Of a stretch of 64,000 nucleotides of DNA, positions 1 through 11,708 are shown one piece after another. The DNA comes from Hortaea werneckii. Taxonomy: Eukaryota; Ascomycota; Dothideomycetes; Mycosphaerellales; Teratosphaeriaceae. Numbering within the stretch: position 1 is the first letter of the stretch; every line of letters begins with the position of its first letter. The DNA lies in the NCBI GenBank assembly GCA_037044905.1, contig JBAOKB010000077.1, positions 248,001 through 312,000 of the forward strand, in the 5' to 3' direction. Below the pieces are notes generated by a model. That model was not told where the DNA came from, ran no database searches, and saw only the letters and a program-made list of their open reading frames with translations. The translations under genes were made by a program, and so were the position numbers.

Positions 1-261
1 CTTCTGTCCTGAGACCAAGTGGGGCTCGAAATACTCCCACGCAGCAGGAGCGGTCAGGCGCTGCCCCCCAGGTACCTACCTTGACTGCGCATCCTTCTCC
101 TTCGCGCCTACCTGGAGAGGACGGAAACTGCATCAAGAAAGGCAGGCGAAACTGCGCGAGAGATTGGCGACACGTCACCCAACCGGCGCATGAGCGCCCC
201 AACTCATCCAAACACCAATCCGCCTCGATACCGGACATCTTGAGGCGCCTACCTGACCACG

Positions 262-1599
262 ATGATGCTCCTGCGATTCCTCTCCAGCACCGCCTTCCTC
301 TTCACCATCATCTTCACCATCCCCCTCGCGTTCGACGTCGGCGGACGCACATGCGGCCTTGCCTTCTCCCTCTCGCTCGCCATCTACTACTTCCTCCTCT
401 CCCTCCTCCGCCTCGCAACACCTACACACTCGAGATGGCGCAGATGGGGGGTCAACATCCTGGCAGGCCTGCAGATGCTCGTCATTCCCGGCCTGCTGAT
501 CTGGTGCCTCAATAAATTCTCCGTGGATACCGGTGATAGCGCCAACTGGGTCAGCAAAGCCTTCTACAACGCGACTCGCCCGCTTTACGCCAACAGTAAG
601 CCCACGCTGAAGGAATGGGTCTTCGGCAAGGAGGGTTTGCTTCAGAACACACTGGTGGGCGGCTGGGACAAGCTGCTTACCTACTCGACACCTGGCTTCC
701 AACTCACCGAAGGCTTCTGCAGCCTTCTCGTCATCCAGGCTTCCGGACAAGTTACCCGCTATCTGGTCAACACTGAAGATGGCGGTGACGGGTGGATGAT
801 TGGTCTCCTCATCCTCTCCGGCTCCATCATCAGCAGCTCCGTCTACTTCCTTTGGCGCATCACCACCTTCCCGGGCATCGACAGTCAAGATGCCATCCTG
901 ATCGGCATAGCCATCACTTGCGCCTTCTTCCTTTGCGCGTGGGGCATTGGGTCCGGGCGGGGCAACGTCGTGGAAAGCTCTCTGCTATTCGCCTACATCA
1001 CACTCTGTATCTACCAGATCTTCACCGATTACCAGCCAAGCTCGCCTTTGCCAGAGTCGCCGACACAACAAGCAGCAAACAACCCGGAGTTTCCACCTCT
1101 GCCCCCGATCCTTATGGCAAGTTATACTACAGTGCTGCAGGCGTTGGAAAGCGTGCCAGAGACGTTGCATAGCGCGTTGGGTTTCATGGTTGCTGCAGTG
1201 AAGACCGTGACACCTAGTGTCATCATCAGCTTGATTTACAGACTGATTGTGCTCTATGCCGCTGCTAGAATCATTCCAGCTGTACGCGAATCGGGCGCAA
1301 GGGCTTTGTCGGCGGACCCGTCTTTGGAGGACTCCGAGGGTGTTTCGGCTTTCATGGGAGTACTCTCGTACTTCTCACCTTCGATCTTGATCGCGGTCTA
1401 CACAAGTCTCCTAATGCAGCATTTTGCGAGCGCTTCCGCAGACCACCCCGGTGAATGGTGGACAAGTCAGGGTGGAGAAGGTGGTGGCAACATTAGTCGA
1501 TGGATCAATCTAGGAGCGACGATGGCATTGTATGCCGTGGAACTTTACTTGGGCAAGGGCCATGATGATGGGTTGACGAGCCACTGGAAACTGGACTGA
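262..1599 (+). CDS. ICE2: ICE2-family ER membrane protein
   Basis: Single-exon gene of 445 residues, close to yeast Ice2 (about 490). Ice2 proteins are polytopic ER membrane proteins needed for cortical ER distribution and for balancing neutral lipid with phospholipid synthesis. The sequence is strongly hydrophobic with roughly eight to ten membrane segments, beginning with one at residues 3-25. The most diagnostic part is residues 130-170, with GGWDKLLTYSTPGF, an ELTEGFC-like stretch and then VTRYLVN, as in the ICE2 family. A hydrophilic Pro/Ser-rich loop lies near residues 253-280. Two adjacent ATGs (262 and 265) could both start it; I took the first. No intron is needed. The identification rests on remembered family motifs. 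Confidence 0.85.
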   Translation: MMLLRFLSSTAFLFTIIFTIPLAFDVGGRTCGLAFSLSLAIYYFLLSLLRLATPTHSRWRRWGVNILAGLQMLVIPGLLIWCLNKFSVDTGDSANWVSKAFYNATRPLYANSKPTLKEWVFGKEGLLQNTLVGGWDKLLTYSTPGFQLTEGFCSLLVIQASGQVTRYLVNTEDGGDGWMIGLLILSGSIISSSVYFLWRITTFPGIDSQDAILIGIAITCAFFLCAWGIGSGRGNVVESSLLFAYITLCIYQIFTDYQPSSPLPESPTQQAANNPEFPPLPPILMASYTTVLQALESVPETLHSALGFMVAAVKTVTPSVIISLIYRLIVLYAAARIIPAVRESGARALSADPSLEDSEGVSAFMGVLSYFSPSILIAVYTSLLMQHFASASADHPGEWWTSQGGEGGGNISRWINLGATMALYAVELYLGKGHDDGLTSHWKLD

Positions 1600-2326
1600 A
1601 ATTGAGACGAAACCATTGTCACAACATTTATTTGGTCGAAGGATGCTGTACAGCAGACAGCGAAGCTTCCAGGCCCAGCCCGCCATATCAGCAATCAGTG
1701 GCAGGTAGGAAGCTCAGGCAGTCATGATAGAGGCGGAAGAGACAGACCGACTGCCAAGCAGCCACACAAACAGTGGAATGGCCAAAGGCATTTCAGGCGG
1801 GCTTCTTGTCCCGGGGCCAGATGCGTAGTGCCAGCGCAGGACTTACTGTAGGCGCTGATGGTACAAGTATAGAAGGAGGATCTGATGAATGCAAGCGAAA
1901 GGAGAGAAGGGTACTGTGGCAACGGCCGTATTTCAGCCAACAGGATTGCCGGGTGACACGGCAAATGGCGGATATGAGCATGCTGAGATTGAGCGAATAG
2001 CTTATGGATACATGATGAGGGCTGGATGTGCGTTGCGAAGTCGGCAATGCGAACCATTTTGTTAATACAGTAATAAAGATAATGTCACATGAGATCGCGT
2101 CCTCACCGCGGAATGCGCTAATCCGGCTAGCGCGCTGGTCATGATCGTCAGACTGATCCTCACCAGCGTCATCTTGTGCAACCCCACTAAATGGAACATT
2201 TCTCGACGAGCACAACCATGTAAACGCATTCTCTTGCTCTCCAGATCTTTGTATCTGTGATCAAATACTTCCAACCAAAGGAAATAACCACCCAAGTGGG
2301 TATCTAAAGCACGCCACCCACAAGAC
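1600..2326. other. Intergenic, ICE2 to short-chain dehydrogenase
   Basis: 727 bp between two genes on the same strand. Short open frames occur on both strands but none shows a motif, an intron signature or a plausible start. It presumably holds the ICE2 3' end and the dehydrogenase promoter. Confidence 0.5.
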
Positions 2327-3217
2327 ATGGCGGACACCCACACCTTCCACGCCCACAAGCTGTTCGGCGTGCCCAACTATGTCTGCGTAATCACCGGTGG
2401 CGGCTCAGGCATTGGCCTCATGTCCGCCCAGGCCCTCGCTGCCAACGGCGCCAAAGTCTACATCACGGGGCGCCGCGTAGAAGCACTCGAGAAAGCAGCC
2501 AAATCCCATGACCCTTCCACCGAACGCGGCGGCTCCATCATCCCCCTCGGTCCCTGCGACGTCACCAAGAAAGACGACCTCCAGCGGATTGTCGACGAGC
2601 TTTCGCAAAAGGAAACCTATATCAACATGCTCATGTGCAACGCCGGGATCCCCGGCCCCAAAGCCGAGCCGGACGAAGCAGACGCCAGCAACCTGAAGAA
2701 GAAGCTGTGGGAGAAGGAAAGCGTAGCGGACTGGCAATCGACCTTCGACGCCGACGTCACGAGCGTCTACTTCACCACCCTCGCCTTCCTCCCGCTCCTG
2801 CAGTCCGCATTAAAACCTTCCGGGCCTCTGGAGCGCTTCGCCCCGAGCGTCATCACGACATCGTCCATGTCCGGCATGATCCGGCACGCGCAGGGCCACT
2901 TCTCCTACAACGCCGCCAAAGCCGCCACCGTGCACCTCACCAAGCTCATGTCCTCGGAGTTCCAGAAGGCCGGCGTCCGCGTCAACTCCATCGCGCCCGG
3001 GTACTTCCCCAGCGAGATGACGGCCAAGGAGAGCGACGAGCACCAGAAGAGCCATCTGCCTCCGGAGAAGGTCGCGGATAAGGGACATGTGCCGCTGATG
3101 CGTGGGGGCAAGGATGAGGAGATGGGTATGTGTGTGCTGTTCTTGACCAAGAATGAGTATGTGAATGGGCAGATTTTGGCGGTCGATGGTGGGGTTTTGA
3201 ATGTGATTGCGCAGTAA
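2327..3217 (+). CDS. Short-chain dehydrogenase/reductase (SDR), single exon
   Basis: Classical SDR of 296 residues, somewhat longer than the usual 250. A Rossmann nucleotide-binding motif TGGGSGIG lies near residues 24-31, NAG near residue 105, a catalytic serine in TTSSMSG near 178, and the YNAAK catalytic Tyr-Lys pair near 194-198. IAPGYF follows, then a C-terminal VDGG typical of the family. The arginine pair after the second strand (TGRR) suggests NADP(H) preference, which is inference. The substrate cannot be told from sequence. The ATG at 2327 gives the standard distance to the Rossmann motif. No frame break is seen. Confidence 0.85.
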   Translation: MADTHTFHAHKLFGVPNYVCVITGGGSGIGLMSAQALAANGAKVYITGRRVEALEKAAKSHDPSTERGGSIIPLGPCDVTKKDDLQRIVDELSQKETYINMLMCNAGIPGPKAEPDEADASNLKKKLWEKESVADWQSTFDADVTSVYFTTLAFLPLLQSALKPSGPLERFAPSVITTSSMSGMIRHAQGHFSYNAAKAATVHLTKLMSSEFQKAGVRVNSIAPGYFPSEMTAKESDEHQKSHLPPEKVADKGHVPLMRGGKDEEMGMCVLFLTKNEYVNGQILAVDGGVLNVIAQ

Positions 3218-3863
3218 AGTCGATGTAGTGGAGGCCAGTAAACCAAGTGCAAGGTTCGCTCCAATGCTGCGGAGGGTTGGGGTTTGAATATGCTACAGAG
3301 AATGATGATGACGAGGATTATGACAAAAAGCATTAGTATAGCAAGGTGTTTGGTGGGCGTCTGTGGACGGGATGAAATCGACAGCATCTTCAGAACTGTA
3401 ACATTACCGCTTGCTTCTTTCGCTAGGTGGATTCTGAACAACCGTTCGCCTTTGTCAGATGTGTCTCATCCGCTGGGCGGATAAGTTGAGCCTGCGCCTC
3501 ACTCAGGTCGATAGATTGAACCTGTCGCGCCTGTCAAGTATTGCAAACTCCCGTGGCAGAGAGGGTTCCAAGGCATGTTTGGTTCATTTCAACTCTTGAA
3601 AGAGTGACAATTCCATGACGAGGTCCGCTAATTGTTTCAGCCAAAAAGTGTTAATATCCAAACAAAATACCTTACGAAATATGGTAAAATAAAGAAAGGT
3701 TGCTTTGGGAGGTAGCAGATACACCCAATTCAAACTTCCCTCCCTCCTTCCGAATCTTCTTGCGGTTTTCGATTGCCAATCCCAATCTGCGAGAGAGAGA
3801 AAGGGGCGGGCAAGGTACGAGGCCCCCCCTCCCCTCCCTTCTCTAACTCCGACGGCTGTTCTT
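3218..3863. other. Intergenic between convergent genes
   Basis: 646 bp between the convergent SDR and dynein light chain genes. I see no supported gene, only short chance frames. It should carry the two 3' untranslated regions. Confidence 0.5.
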
Positions 3864-4500
3864 TTACGCAGCAATCCACATAATGGCGATCACAATATCC
3901 ATCCCCTTCGCCTCCCCGCCTTCGTACTTGTGGCTCCACATCCCATCCTTGGCGTTGTTCCAGTAGGCTCCGCTCGCGCTGTGCATGCCTCTCCTTCCAG
4001 GACCACCAGTGTTGGACGCAGCCTTGTTAGATGCTGCTGCTGCCGCCTCTTCGCTCTCCCCACCACCACCGACTTCCTTCATCAGCTCCTCCTCCGCCTC
4101 CCCTTCTACCGCCGCATCGCCCGCCGTCTTCTCCGTGTCGGTCCCCGTGCTCGTCGTCCCGCTCGGCCGGGGATCGGATAGGTGCTGGATAATGGTGCTG
4201 TTGACGCAGAACTTATACCGGGTGTCGGCGGACGCCGCGCGGCGGTTTGCGATTCGGACACGAGCGCTTTCAGCACCGAGTTGATGATGGTGTCGTTCCA
4301 TGCGGCGGTCTGGGCGTGGTTGTAGGCCGTGGCGGTCGCGAGGGCCGAGTCGCAGGCGTCGTTGCTGATTTGACGGAGCCGGGTTTGCGAGATGGGCTGT
4401 GCATTCAATAGGGGGTTAATATGCTGCGGTTATGGGTGGAGCTTGGGGCGGGGTGGGAGGGAATGAGAGGGGGCTTGCGTACGCAGTTGAAGTTATCCAT
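3864..4500 (-). CDS. Tctex1-type dynein light chain, frame broken
   Basis: Dynein light chain of the Tctex1 family, which dimerises and links cargo to cytoplasmic dynein intermediate chain. Exon 1 is 4483-4500 (MDNFNC); an 86-nt intron (4397-4482, GTACGC...CACAG) precedes the main exon from 4396. The domain starts with a helix containing NDACDSAL and TAAWNDTIINSVLKAL, continues with YKFCVNSTIIQH, then a Glu/Ser-rich acidic insert, then MHSASGAYWN and the C-terminal strand ending in IMWIAA. The two halves are in different frames and join only if one base is missing between about 4228 and 4248, a GC-rich stretch; the restored length would be 183 residues. A 50-nt GT-AG intron (4212-4261) would also restore frame but has a weak donor, no clear branch site, and removes family residues. 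Confidence 0.8.
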
Positions 4501-5233
4501 TGTGGATGTGTGATCCCCTCGTTGGGACAGTTTGGAGGGTATGGAGAGGTTTCAGTTGTTGCGAGTCTTTGTCCAGGATTCGAAATTGGTGATGTGGTTT
4601 ATGGGCGAGGACTATGTACAATAGAGTTTGGAGGGTTGATTGTTGTTGTCGGCTTGTTTGCTAGCTATCGGAAGCCGTACAGCTGCACAGCAGCAGCTTG
4701 AGTTCGCCCAAACACCGGCTTATGCATTGCGCTACTACTTTCACTGCGGGGATGCCGGGGCGCGCCGAGACTAGGCTGTGATAGGGAGGCGCGAGAGTGT
4801 ATACATACTATTACCGCATTGAGTAGTGCTTCGTGATTTTATGTAGGTTCGGTCAACGTGAAATATTATACGCAGGCAAAATCATAGTTGAAGAAGCTTG
4901 CTGCACCTTGGTGAAAGATATGATGATTTCTCTAGCATACTTCCGGCCTTTCGAGCCATGTATTGAAAGCCCGTCATTTTGCTTCAGGTACATCCACCTA
5001 TCTCGCGCTCCAAGACATCACTAAATCATCCTTCATTCGCTTCTATGCGGACACCTCTAGCCACTTGACTATTTCACAAATCTCCATCGATGTGACCTCC
5101 ATATCGTTGGCGGGTTACAAAGATAGGTTTTGAATTTGCCCCAAATTTGACTGTCCATGGTGAAGACAGCAGTTGGTATTCAATAGAAATCTGGGGCAAG
5201 AGTGGCATCTGATAAAGAGGCATGAGCCATGGG
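4501..5233. other. Intergenic, upstream of the dynein light chain gene
   Basis: 733 bp between two minus-strand genes. It contains the light-chain promoter and the 3' region of the downstream SDR. No further coding signal is seen. Confidence 0.5.
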
Positions 5234-6223
5234 TTAAAGGTGCTGTATCACTAGGCCAGAGTCTAGAGTGACCACCATTAGCTACTCGTCACATTAAACG
5301 TGTGTATGAGCTCGAACCTACCAACTCTCAAGTTTTCCCCTGTGATCGAGGTATTCTTTGCCAACATGACAAAAGCATCAGCGCACTCTCCAAGGTCGGT
5401 CTATTATCATATCAGTACAAACAAAACCCTCAAAACTATATCCAGAATGGGAAGACAGAACTTACTTCTTTCTTCAATGCCGCCCTATCCTTCAACATGT
5501 TAATTCTTTCTTCACCATACAGATTCCCCCAATCAGTCAACAACAGTCCCGGCAGGACCGCATTGACCCTGACTTTGCTCCCTTGCGTGTTTGCAAGACA
5601 CTTCATCAGATGCAACTGTGCTGCCTTGGTCACACTGTACGCCATACTGCTCCCGGACAAGCTCACGCCAGCAACCGAGCTCGTAATCAGGAAGACGCCC
5701 CCTTCAAGATTGCTATTGAAAGTCGGCATGGCCTCTTTGATGAGCGCGTGCATGCCAAGGACGTTGACGCTCCAGCACTTGTTCCACTCCTCTTCGTTCA
5801 TGGCCGAAAGGTCAGCAAAGTCGGTGAATTTGGTCCAGCCTGCGTTCCCGATGATGATGTCCAGACCGTTAAATGCAGCGATTGTTTGCTGGACGCATCG
5901 TGCGCAGTCGGAGAGGTTGCCGCCGTCACCTTTAATCACGGTGGTCTTGACTTGGTGCTTTTGCTGGAGCTCCTGTGCCAGTGCTTGAGCGGGGCCTTCG
6001 CTGTTGGCGTAGTTGATCGCTACGTTGCTGCCTTCCGCGGCGAACTTGCGAGCGATTTCTGCTCCTAATCCGCTGACGGGGAGTCAGCCAAGAGAACAAT
6101 CTCGAGCTCAGACAGTGTTGTGCGATGTGAGGGCTTGCATTGCAACGTGGTCCTCATATGAACTTAAACATACCGAGAGCCGCCTGTTATCAACACGTTG
6201 CGTCCCTGCAGCTTGTACGGCAT
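5234..6223 (-). CDS. Short-chain dehydrogenase/reductase, four exons
   Basis: Classical SDR of 254 residues. Exons: 6174-6223, 5466-6072, 5322-5400 and 5234-5262 (50, 607, 79 and 29 nt; sum 765, in frame). All introns are GT-AG, with GTATGT, GTAAGT and GTAGGT donors; the last has an AGCTAAT branch site. The first intron splits the cofactor motif, which reads TGGSRGLG after splicing. NAG occurs in IIIGNAGW, a serine in ITSSVAG, and the catalytic pair in YSVTK. VNAVLPG and a C-terminal RVDSGL match family ends. Substrate unknown. Reading through the introns would give false N- and C-termini. Confidence 0.85.
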
Positions 6224-6516
6224 CCTGACACTAAAAACGCTTTTGAACCAATTTTATACTTAATTACTATCCAGGATGTGTAAACGCCTCTAACGACCCA
6301 GCGCATGGTGGTCGGCCCAGCTGAGGTATCAAGTTACCCCGCCTCCGCCAGCGGGTTCAGTGGATCATGATGCCGAGCACGTTGCATTGCCAGTGTTGTG
6401 CCACGCTTTGCCAGGAGTACACGCTATCCAGATACGTATCGCTCATCTAGTCCAAACGTATCCCGCCTGCGATTGAAAGGGGGACATTAATGTAGTGAAC
6501 CACCGAAACAACTTGA

Positions 6517-9500
6517 CTAAAATTCAAAGTCTCCACCCATCTCTCCAAGGATATCACGGAAGATGTCATCGTCAATCGGTTGGTTTGTGCTGTCTTGTTT
6601 TCCAGCGTCGTTGTTTGTATGGTCGCCGGTATCAAGCTGTATCTGCGACTCTGTACTGTCGAGTTGCATGTCCAAATCTCCAAAGATATTTCCATCGGCG
6701 CTGGGAACGTTCTGATCACCAGACACATTTGGCGCGCCATCCCCATTGAAGTTGGTCGGTGCCTGAAGGGCGGAGTCCAATTAGCATCTTGGAAGTCGGT
6801 CGAGGAGAGCTGGCCTATTTCGCTTGGCTGTCCCAGTCCACCGCTCGCAGCAGCTTCGCTGCCTGCGTTCGTATCGGACAAACCAAAACTTATGATCTGA
6901 TCTGCTGATGGCTGAGACATAGGCATGGAAAGATGCATCTGAGCCATCTGTGGTGCTGCAAGCTGGGCCTCGACCCTTCGGTTAAGACGGACCAATGCTT
7001 CTGCATGAGTCAAAGGCTTCTTCAGCAACTGTGAGGTGTCGGAAATGGCCATCTGCAGGCCGTCCCTGACGCTCATGGTTTGGTTTGAAGGGAGTGTTTG
7101 TGGGGCGCAGATCATAGAGACGCAGACATCAAGTGCTTGAGGGCCCAAGCCTATCAGAGTGTGCTCTTTAATCTCGGCAGCGAATAACTGTATCAATAGT
7201 TCAGGGCCTATTAAATGGGCCAGTGTCAGGTACAATTTGTGAGTGTACCTCGCTGGTGGGTTAGGTCCAACGCCAGAAGCCCAAGACACCAAGTCCCTGA
7301 CGTTGTTGCGCAATGCTTGAGACAGACCTCCTGATGTGTTCGAAGCCCAGTCATGGACTTCGGCGACTGTCGGATGCCCTGTCTGTGTTGAACTGAGATG
7401 TTCTCGAAGCAAAGCGATCAGCAAGTTGGCGGCTTTCTTTTCAGGTTTCTTCTTGAGCAGACCCTCTAGCGAGCGCAACAAAGTCGGTGCGACCATGTCC
7501 AGCACTATTCTGTGCATCGCCTGGACTTCCTGCGAGCTGCTTGAAGGCTTCAGTAGCTTCTCAAGTAGTTGCAGTAGGATGTCAACGTCGTTGTGGTCTT
7601 CCCATGAATGCTGTGCTACCCAACCTAAGCCCCCTACCAAAGAAGGTAACAAGAATGGCTCAAGGAGAAGTTCAATGCCACTTTTGAATGTCTCAACAGA
7701 TAGTGCTCCGGATCTGCAGGCAAGCACGCTTTGTTCAAACAACGTCGGGACTAGTTTGTAGAATGCTTGCGGCGGACATTGTCGCATGACTTCGTCACTG
7801 ATGCCACTCGTCTCGCCTTGTTCATCTGTCGCAAATAGCCCTTCACACCATTTCGAGAGTTGTGCACTTTGATCGCTCGTCAAAGCACTGGGCGGAATAT
7901 TGGCAGCGTCCATCTTCGCGAGCTTGAAAACAACGTTTTCAGTCCCTGCAACGCCTGCATCGGCTTCGGAGAGCGCATATCGATGTATTACGGCCAGCGT
8001 GAAAAGTAGAATTGATGCATACTCTTCATAAGCCGGTGTAAACTCAGACTGGTCCTGATCGTGCGTCCAGTCGTTGAGAAGTGCACAGAGGGGTTGCAAC
8101 AAATTGGCTGGCTGTGCGTATTGCAGCACGATGTCCATATCGTGTATGTGCTTGATGAGGACATTGCAGAGGGTTTTGAGCGACATGGTGTCTTTGTTAA
8201 AGCATAGACTGTTGACGATGTCGACGATGCAACCTGCGACTGCTCCTGCGTTTCCTTGCATCATGGTAGGATGATCGAGAAGGCCATCGATTTGGCCAAT
8301 GTTATTGCTGCACTGTCTCACAAGTCCGTCTTTGGTGAATCTTGGTATCTTATTCAATTGCACATGCTCTCCAAGAATGTTGCCTATGTTGGACTCCAAC
8401 ATCAGCTGGTGAAGCGCACAAGCTCGCAGGAAGCCAAATCTTGCCTGCACCAACTTCTCGCGGACGTTAGCTGAGCCAACTTCGAGTGGTGGCAATGCAT
8501 CCATCGAGATTTGCATGAAAGCAATTTGAATACAGCCGTCCATAGTCGCTCCGGGTGGCATGAATGTTGAAAGCATGGCAAGAAGCAGCGGCACTTTGTT
8601 GCAGAGGAAAGATTGTATCATCTTTGCGCGTTGAGCAGGATCACCTTTCAAGTACGCATTGGCAAGGACGTCGAAGCTGGCAACTATCAGATTGACGGCC
8701 ACATGCTGATTATCCCCATTGTAGCGAGCTTGCAAATGGCTAAGCATTGCCATCTCGTCCGTGAGTGGCCTTCCACAAAGACATGCGTTTAGCCATATAT
8801 ACAAGCCCGCCCGAGTCTGAGCGACTGGCAGCTCAGTAACAGACTCAAGCACCTGCTGCCCGCTAATGATCGGTCGTCCATCGGAGTCGCTTTCAACAAA
8901 CGGTGGCATTCTGGTGAGCGCTTGGAGGCGACCGCTCAGCTGAGACTGCATCCACTGCAAAACATGCATGTCATAGTGTAGCATCTCGCGGACGACCAAA
9001 GGTCGACGCTGTTTCCACCACTTCTGCTTTGCTACAGATCGAAAGCCTTGGTTGCCGAGAATAGCAAGCGCTAGGGTGCCAAGTGCATCGTAAAGGCCAC
9101 ACGTTGTGGTGCTAAGGGTGAGTAGCTCGTCGCTGTTGAGCTGCTTGTCTGACTCGCGTTCATGTACCACTCGCAGCCACCGGGCAAGAGCGTATACAGC
9201 TTGATGCAAGTCCTTTGCCGCCAAAGACAAACCGCCATTCAGATGTAGTTGCGCTAGCAGTGTGAACATTCGCTCCTCGCGCGTAGGTAACCCAGAAAAT
9301 ATCCGCTGGCCTTCATTGCCAGCCGCGGGCTTTGTGGCGAAGCTGGAGCGTTCTAGCAACGCCAACAGCAGGTCCCCAGTGTTGATGTAGGATGCTTCCA
9401 ACAAATGCTGGGCATAGTGAAATAAAAGTGGGTCGTCAACGGCACCTTTACTAGCTTGGAAGTCTAGCAAGACACCAGAGATAGCTGGTGCAGAAAGGAT

Positions 9501-9635
9501 GTGGTCAGAATGCAACTGCTTGAGTGGTAAAGCGAAAGCTTCAGCGCTGATTCGACGTAGAAAGGCGCTTTTGAAAACAGTACGCCATCGTTGCAAGGCC
9601 GTGTCTGGTGACTGATCTGCTTCCAGTGATGGCAT
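6517..9635 (-). CDS. med5: Mediator complex subunit 5 (Med5/Nut1), C-terminal frameshift
   Basis: Large tail-module subunit of the Mediator coactivator, which bridges activators and RNA polymerase II. The uninterrupted frame runs from the ATG at 9635 and is rich in alpha-helical repeats; the N-terminal region (residues 15-95) with WRTVFKSAFLRRISAE, VLLDFQ and DPLLFHYAQHLLE matches fungal Med5. Near 6780 the frame slips: the original frame runs on to 6447 as low-quality sequence, while the other frame gives an acidic tail with IDDDIFRDILG ending in DFEF at 6517, as expected for Med5. One missing T in AATTGG would join them (about 1039 residues). I searched for a GT-AG intron at the junction and found no combination with matching phase. 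Confidence 0.8.
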
Positions 9636-10363
9636 GCTGGCAATCAGCTTGTGAAATAGTAGAGACGTCTTGTGAGAAACAGTACAGCGGTAATATGCCT
9701 CCGACGTTCACATGGCGTCCAGATAGATGTTTGGGGGCAAGGAGATGTTCCTCAGCGCAGAGATAGCAATGGATTGTATTTCTGTATCAGTATCGTTTGG
9801 CCTGTCACAACAGGCTCTAGTAAGAAAAGAAAGTGTAGCCTGTCGAGTGCTTCCCGAGAAGCATGAAGTCGGAATGCGCATTCAAGAACGCGACGCGGAC
9901 TTGCGACCTTCACCATCTGAAGGCCCTGCGGCCCGATCCAGTAGCGCGAGGGTTGAGGTCCATGAACCCGACGGCCCGGGAGATGTGGGTGAGATAACAC
10001 TGTGGCCTGAGGCTTCACAATGATGCAGCTCGGGCTGGAGCTGCGAGTCCCGTGACCCCTTTGTGCCGCAAGTTGTCGACTTCCAAGATTGGACTGGGCC
10101 AGCTCGACCTTGGAAGTTGGAGTAACCCACGGTTTGCGGCAATTGCTGCTATCCTACGACTTTCCCTTTTCCCAAATTCCTATTCCCTTTCCACCGCCCG
10201 GCCACAAGTAACGCTGCATCAACTGCGGTGGTTTTCCGCAAAAGCATTGAACCATTGAGCTTCGGCGTGACGCGTGGGTTGCGGCTCAGCACGACTACCT
10301 CATCTCGAGTGTCTACTTTACTCGTACTCGCTACCCAAGTGAAAGTTATTCCAGTACATCAGC
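9636..10363. promoter_or_regulatory. Shared divergent promoter region, Med5 / PCT1
   Basis: 728 bp separate the divergent starts of Med5 (minus) and choline-phosphate cytidylyltransferase (plus), so both promoters must lie here. No defined operator could be assigned by eye, and the short open frames look like noise. Confidence 0.45.
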
Positions 10364-11708
10364 ATGGCACCGAAAAGGAAGAGAGAGGGCACTGCTTCTA
10401 AGGACTCCGCGCCCACAGAATCTGTGCAGCAACCTCCCCAACCTAGCTCCAGAGACGCCTCTGGTGAGGACACAGCAGATCCTGTCTTAGACGATGTGAA
10501 AGAACGCAAGTCCGCGGATCCTCCAACCAAGCGCACGAGGTCCGTCAAGTCAGAACAGGCCAATGGCACGGCTGAAAAAGGCACTGCCGGCAGACCGAGA
10601 GCGTCTAGCAAGGTTGAAATGCCCGCCAATGGTGCCGAAGAAGGAGGTGGTGAAAATGGTGAAGCAGGCAAAATGAGAATGGAGCCTCCTCCGCCTGCTG
10701 GATCTATTGACCCAGTTGGCTACAAGACCGGCCCAGCACCAGAGGGACGTCCCGTCAGAGTCTACGCTGACGGTGTCTTCGACATGTTCCATTTGGGCCA
10801 CATGCGAGTCCTTCAGCAGGCGAAGACGGCCTTCCCAGACACTTACTTGATTGTGGGCGTGACTGGCGACACTGAGACGCACAAGAGGAAAGGTCTGACG
10901 GTAATGTCTGCTAGGGAGCGGGCTGAATCTTTGAGACATTGCAGATGGGTGGACGAGGTCATTGAAGACTGCCCTTGGATTATCAACGTCGAGTTCCTGG
11001 AGAAGCACAAGATTGACTACGTGGCGCACGACGATCTTCCTTACGGTGCCAGCGAAGGCGACGATATCTACAAGCCGATCAAAGAGCGCGGAATGTTCTT
11101 GGTCACTCAACGCACGGAAGGTGTATCGACCACGGGTATCATCACGAAGATCGTGCGGGACTATGAACAATACGTCTCTCGTCAGCTCAAGCGAGGCAGC
11201 AGCAGGCAGGAGCTCAACATTCTTGGCTGAAGAAGAATCAACTCGATCTGAAGAGACATGTAGCAGAGCTTCAAGATTCAATCAAGCAAAATTGGACTAC
11301 AACAGGTCAGGAGCTGAGTAAGGAGTTCAAGCAGTTCTGGCAGCCTAGCAGGCCATCCAGTCCGGCACCCTCACTCCGAAGCGGATCATCGAGAATCAGC
11401 ACTCCACGAGGAAACGGTGCCAAGAGTCCGCTCTCCTTCATGGGTAATGGAAACAGGGATAACACTCCTGGCAGAGAAACTCGTGGTGGGAAGAACATGG
11501 ATTTTGCAGCAGGATACGCCATGGGACTGGTTGGAGGAATCAAGGGCTGGATGGAAGGCGGCAGCCGGAAGCGCAACTTGGCGGAGAGTAGAACCCAAAG
11601 TCCAAGTGGCAGTGGCGAGGACAGTCCTGAGGAAGAAGCCGATAGGGCAGGAAGAAGCAGAAGGTGGACAAGGCTAATGAGCAGCTGAAGGAGGAGATGA
11701 AGGCTTGA
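10364..11708 (+). CDS. pct1: Choline-phosphate cytidylyltransferase, two frameshifts
   Basis: Rate-limiting enzyme of the Kennedy (CDP-choline) pathway, making CDP-choline from CTP and phosphocholine. A Lys/Glu/Ser-rich N-terminal region with KRKR and KRTR basic motifs (likely nuclear localisation) occupies residues 1-125. The catalytic domain follows, with the nucleotidyltransferase motif HLGH inside FDMFHLGHMRVL and the RTEGVSTTGII motif. After RQELNI the literal frame stops at 11230, but a second frame continues with WLKKNQLDLKRHVAELQDSIK, the amphipathic membrane-binding helix expected here. One missing T at 11220-11221 explains this. A second slip near 11650 restores a charged C-terminus ending at 11708. 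Restored length is about 448 residues, normal for fungi. Confidence 0.88.

Noticed and set aside
175..888. Minus-strand frame of 237 codons
   Set aside because: Antisense to ICE2 and lacks motifs or a start context; shadow of the real gene.
6447..6516. Extended Med5 C-terminus in the original frame
   Set aside because: The alternative frame contains the expected acidic end; the extension is unlike the family.
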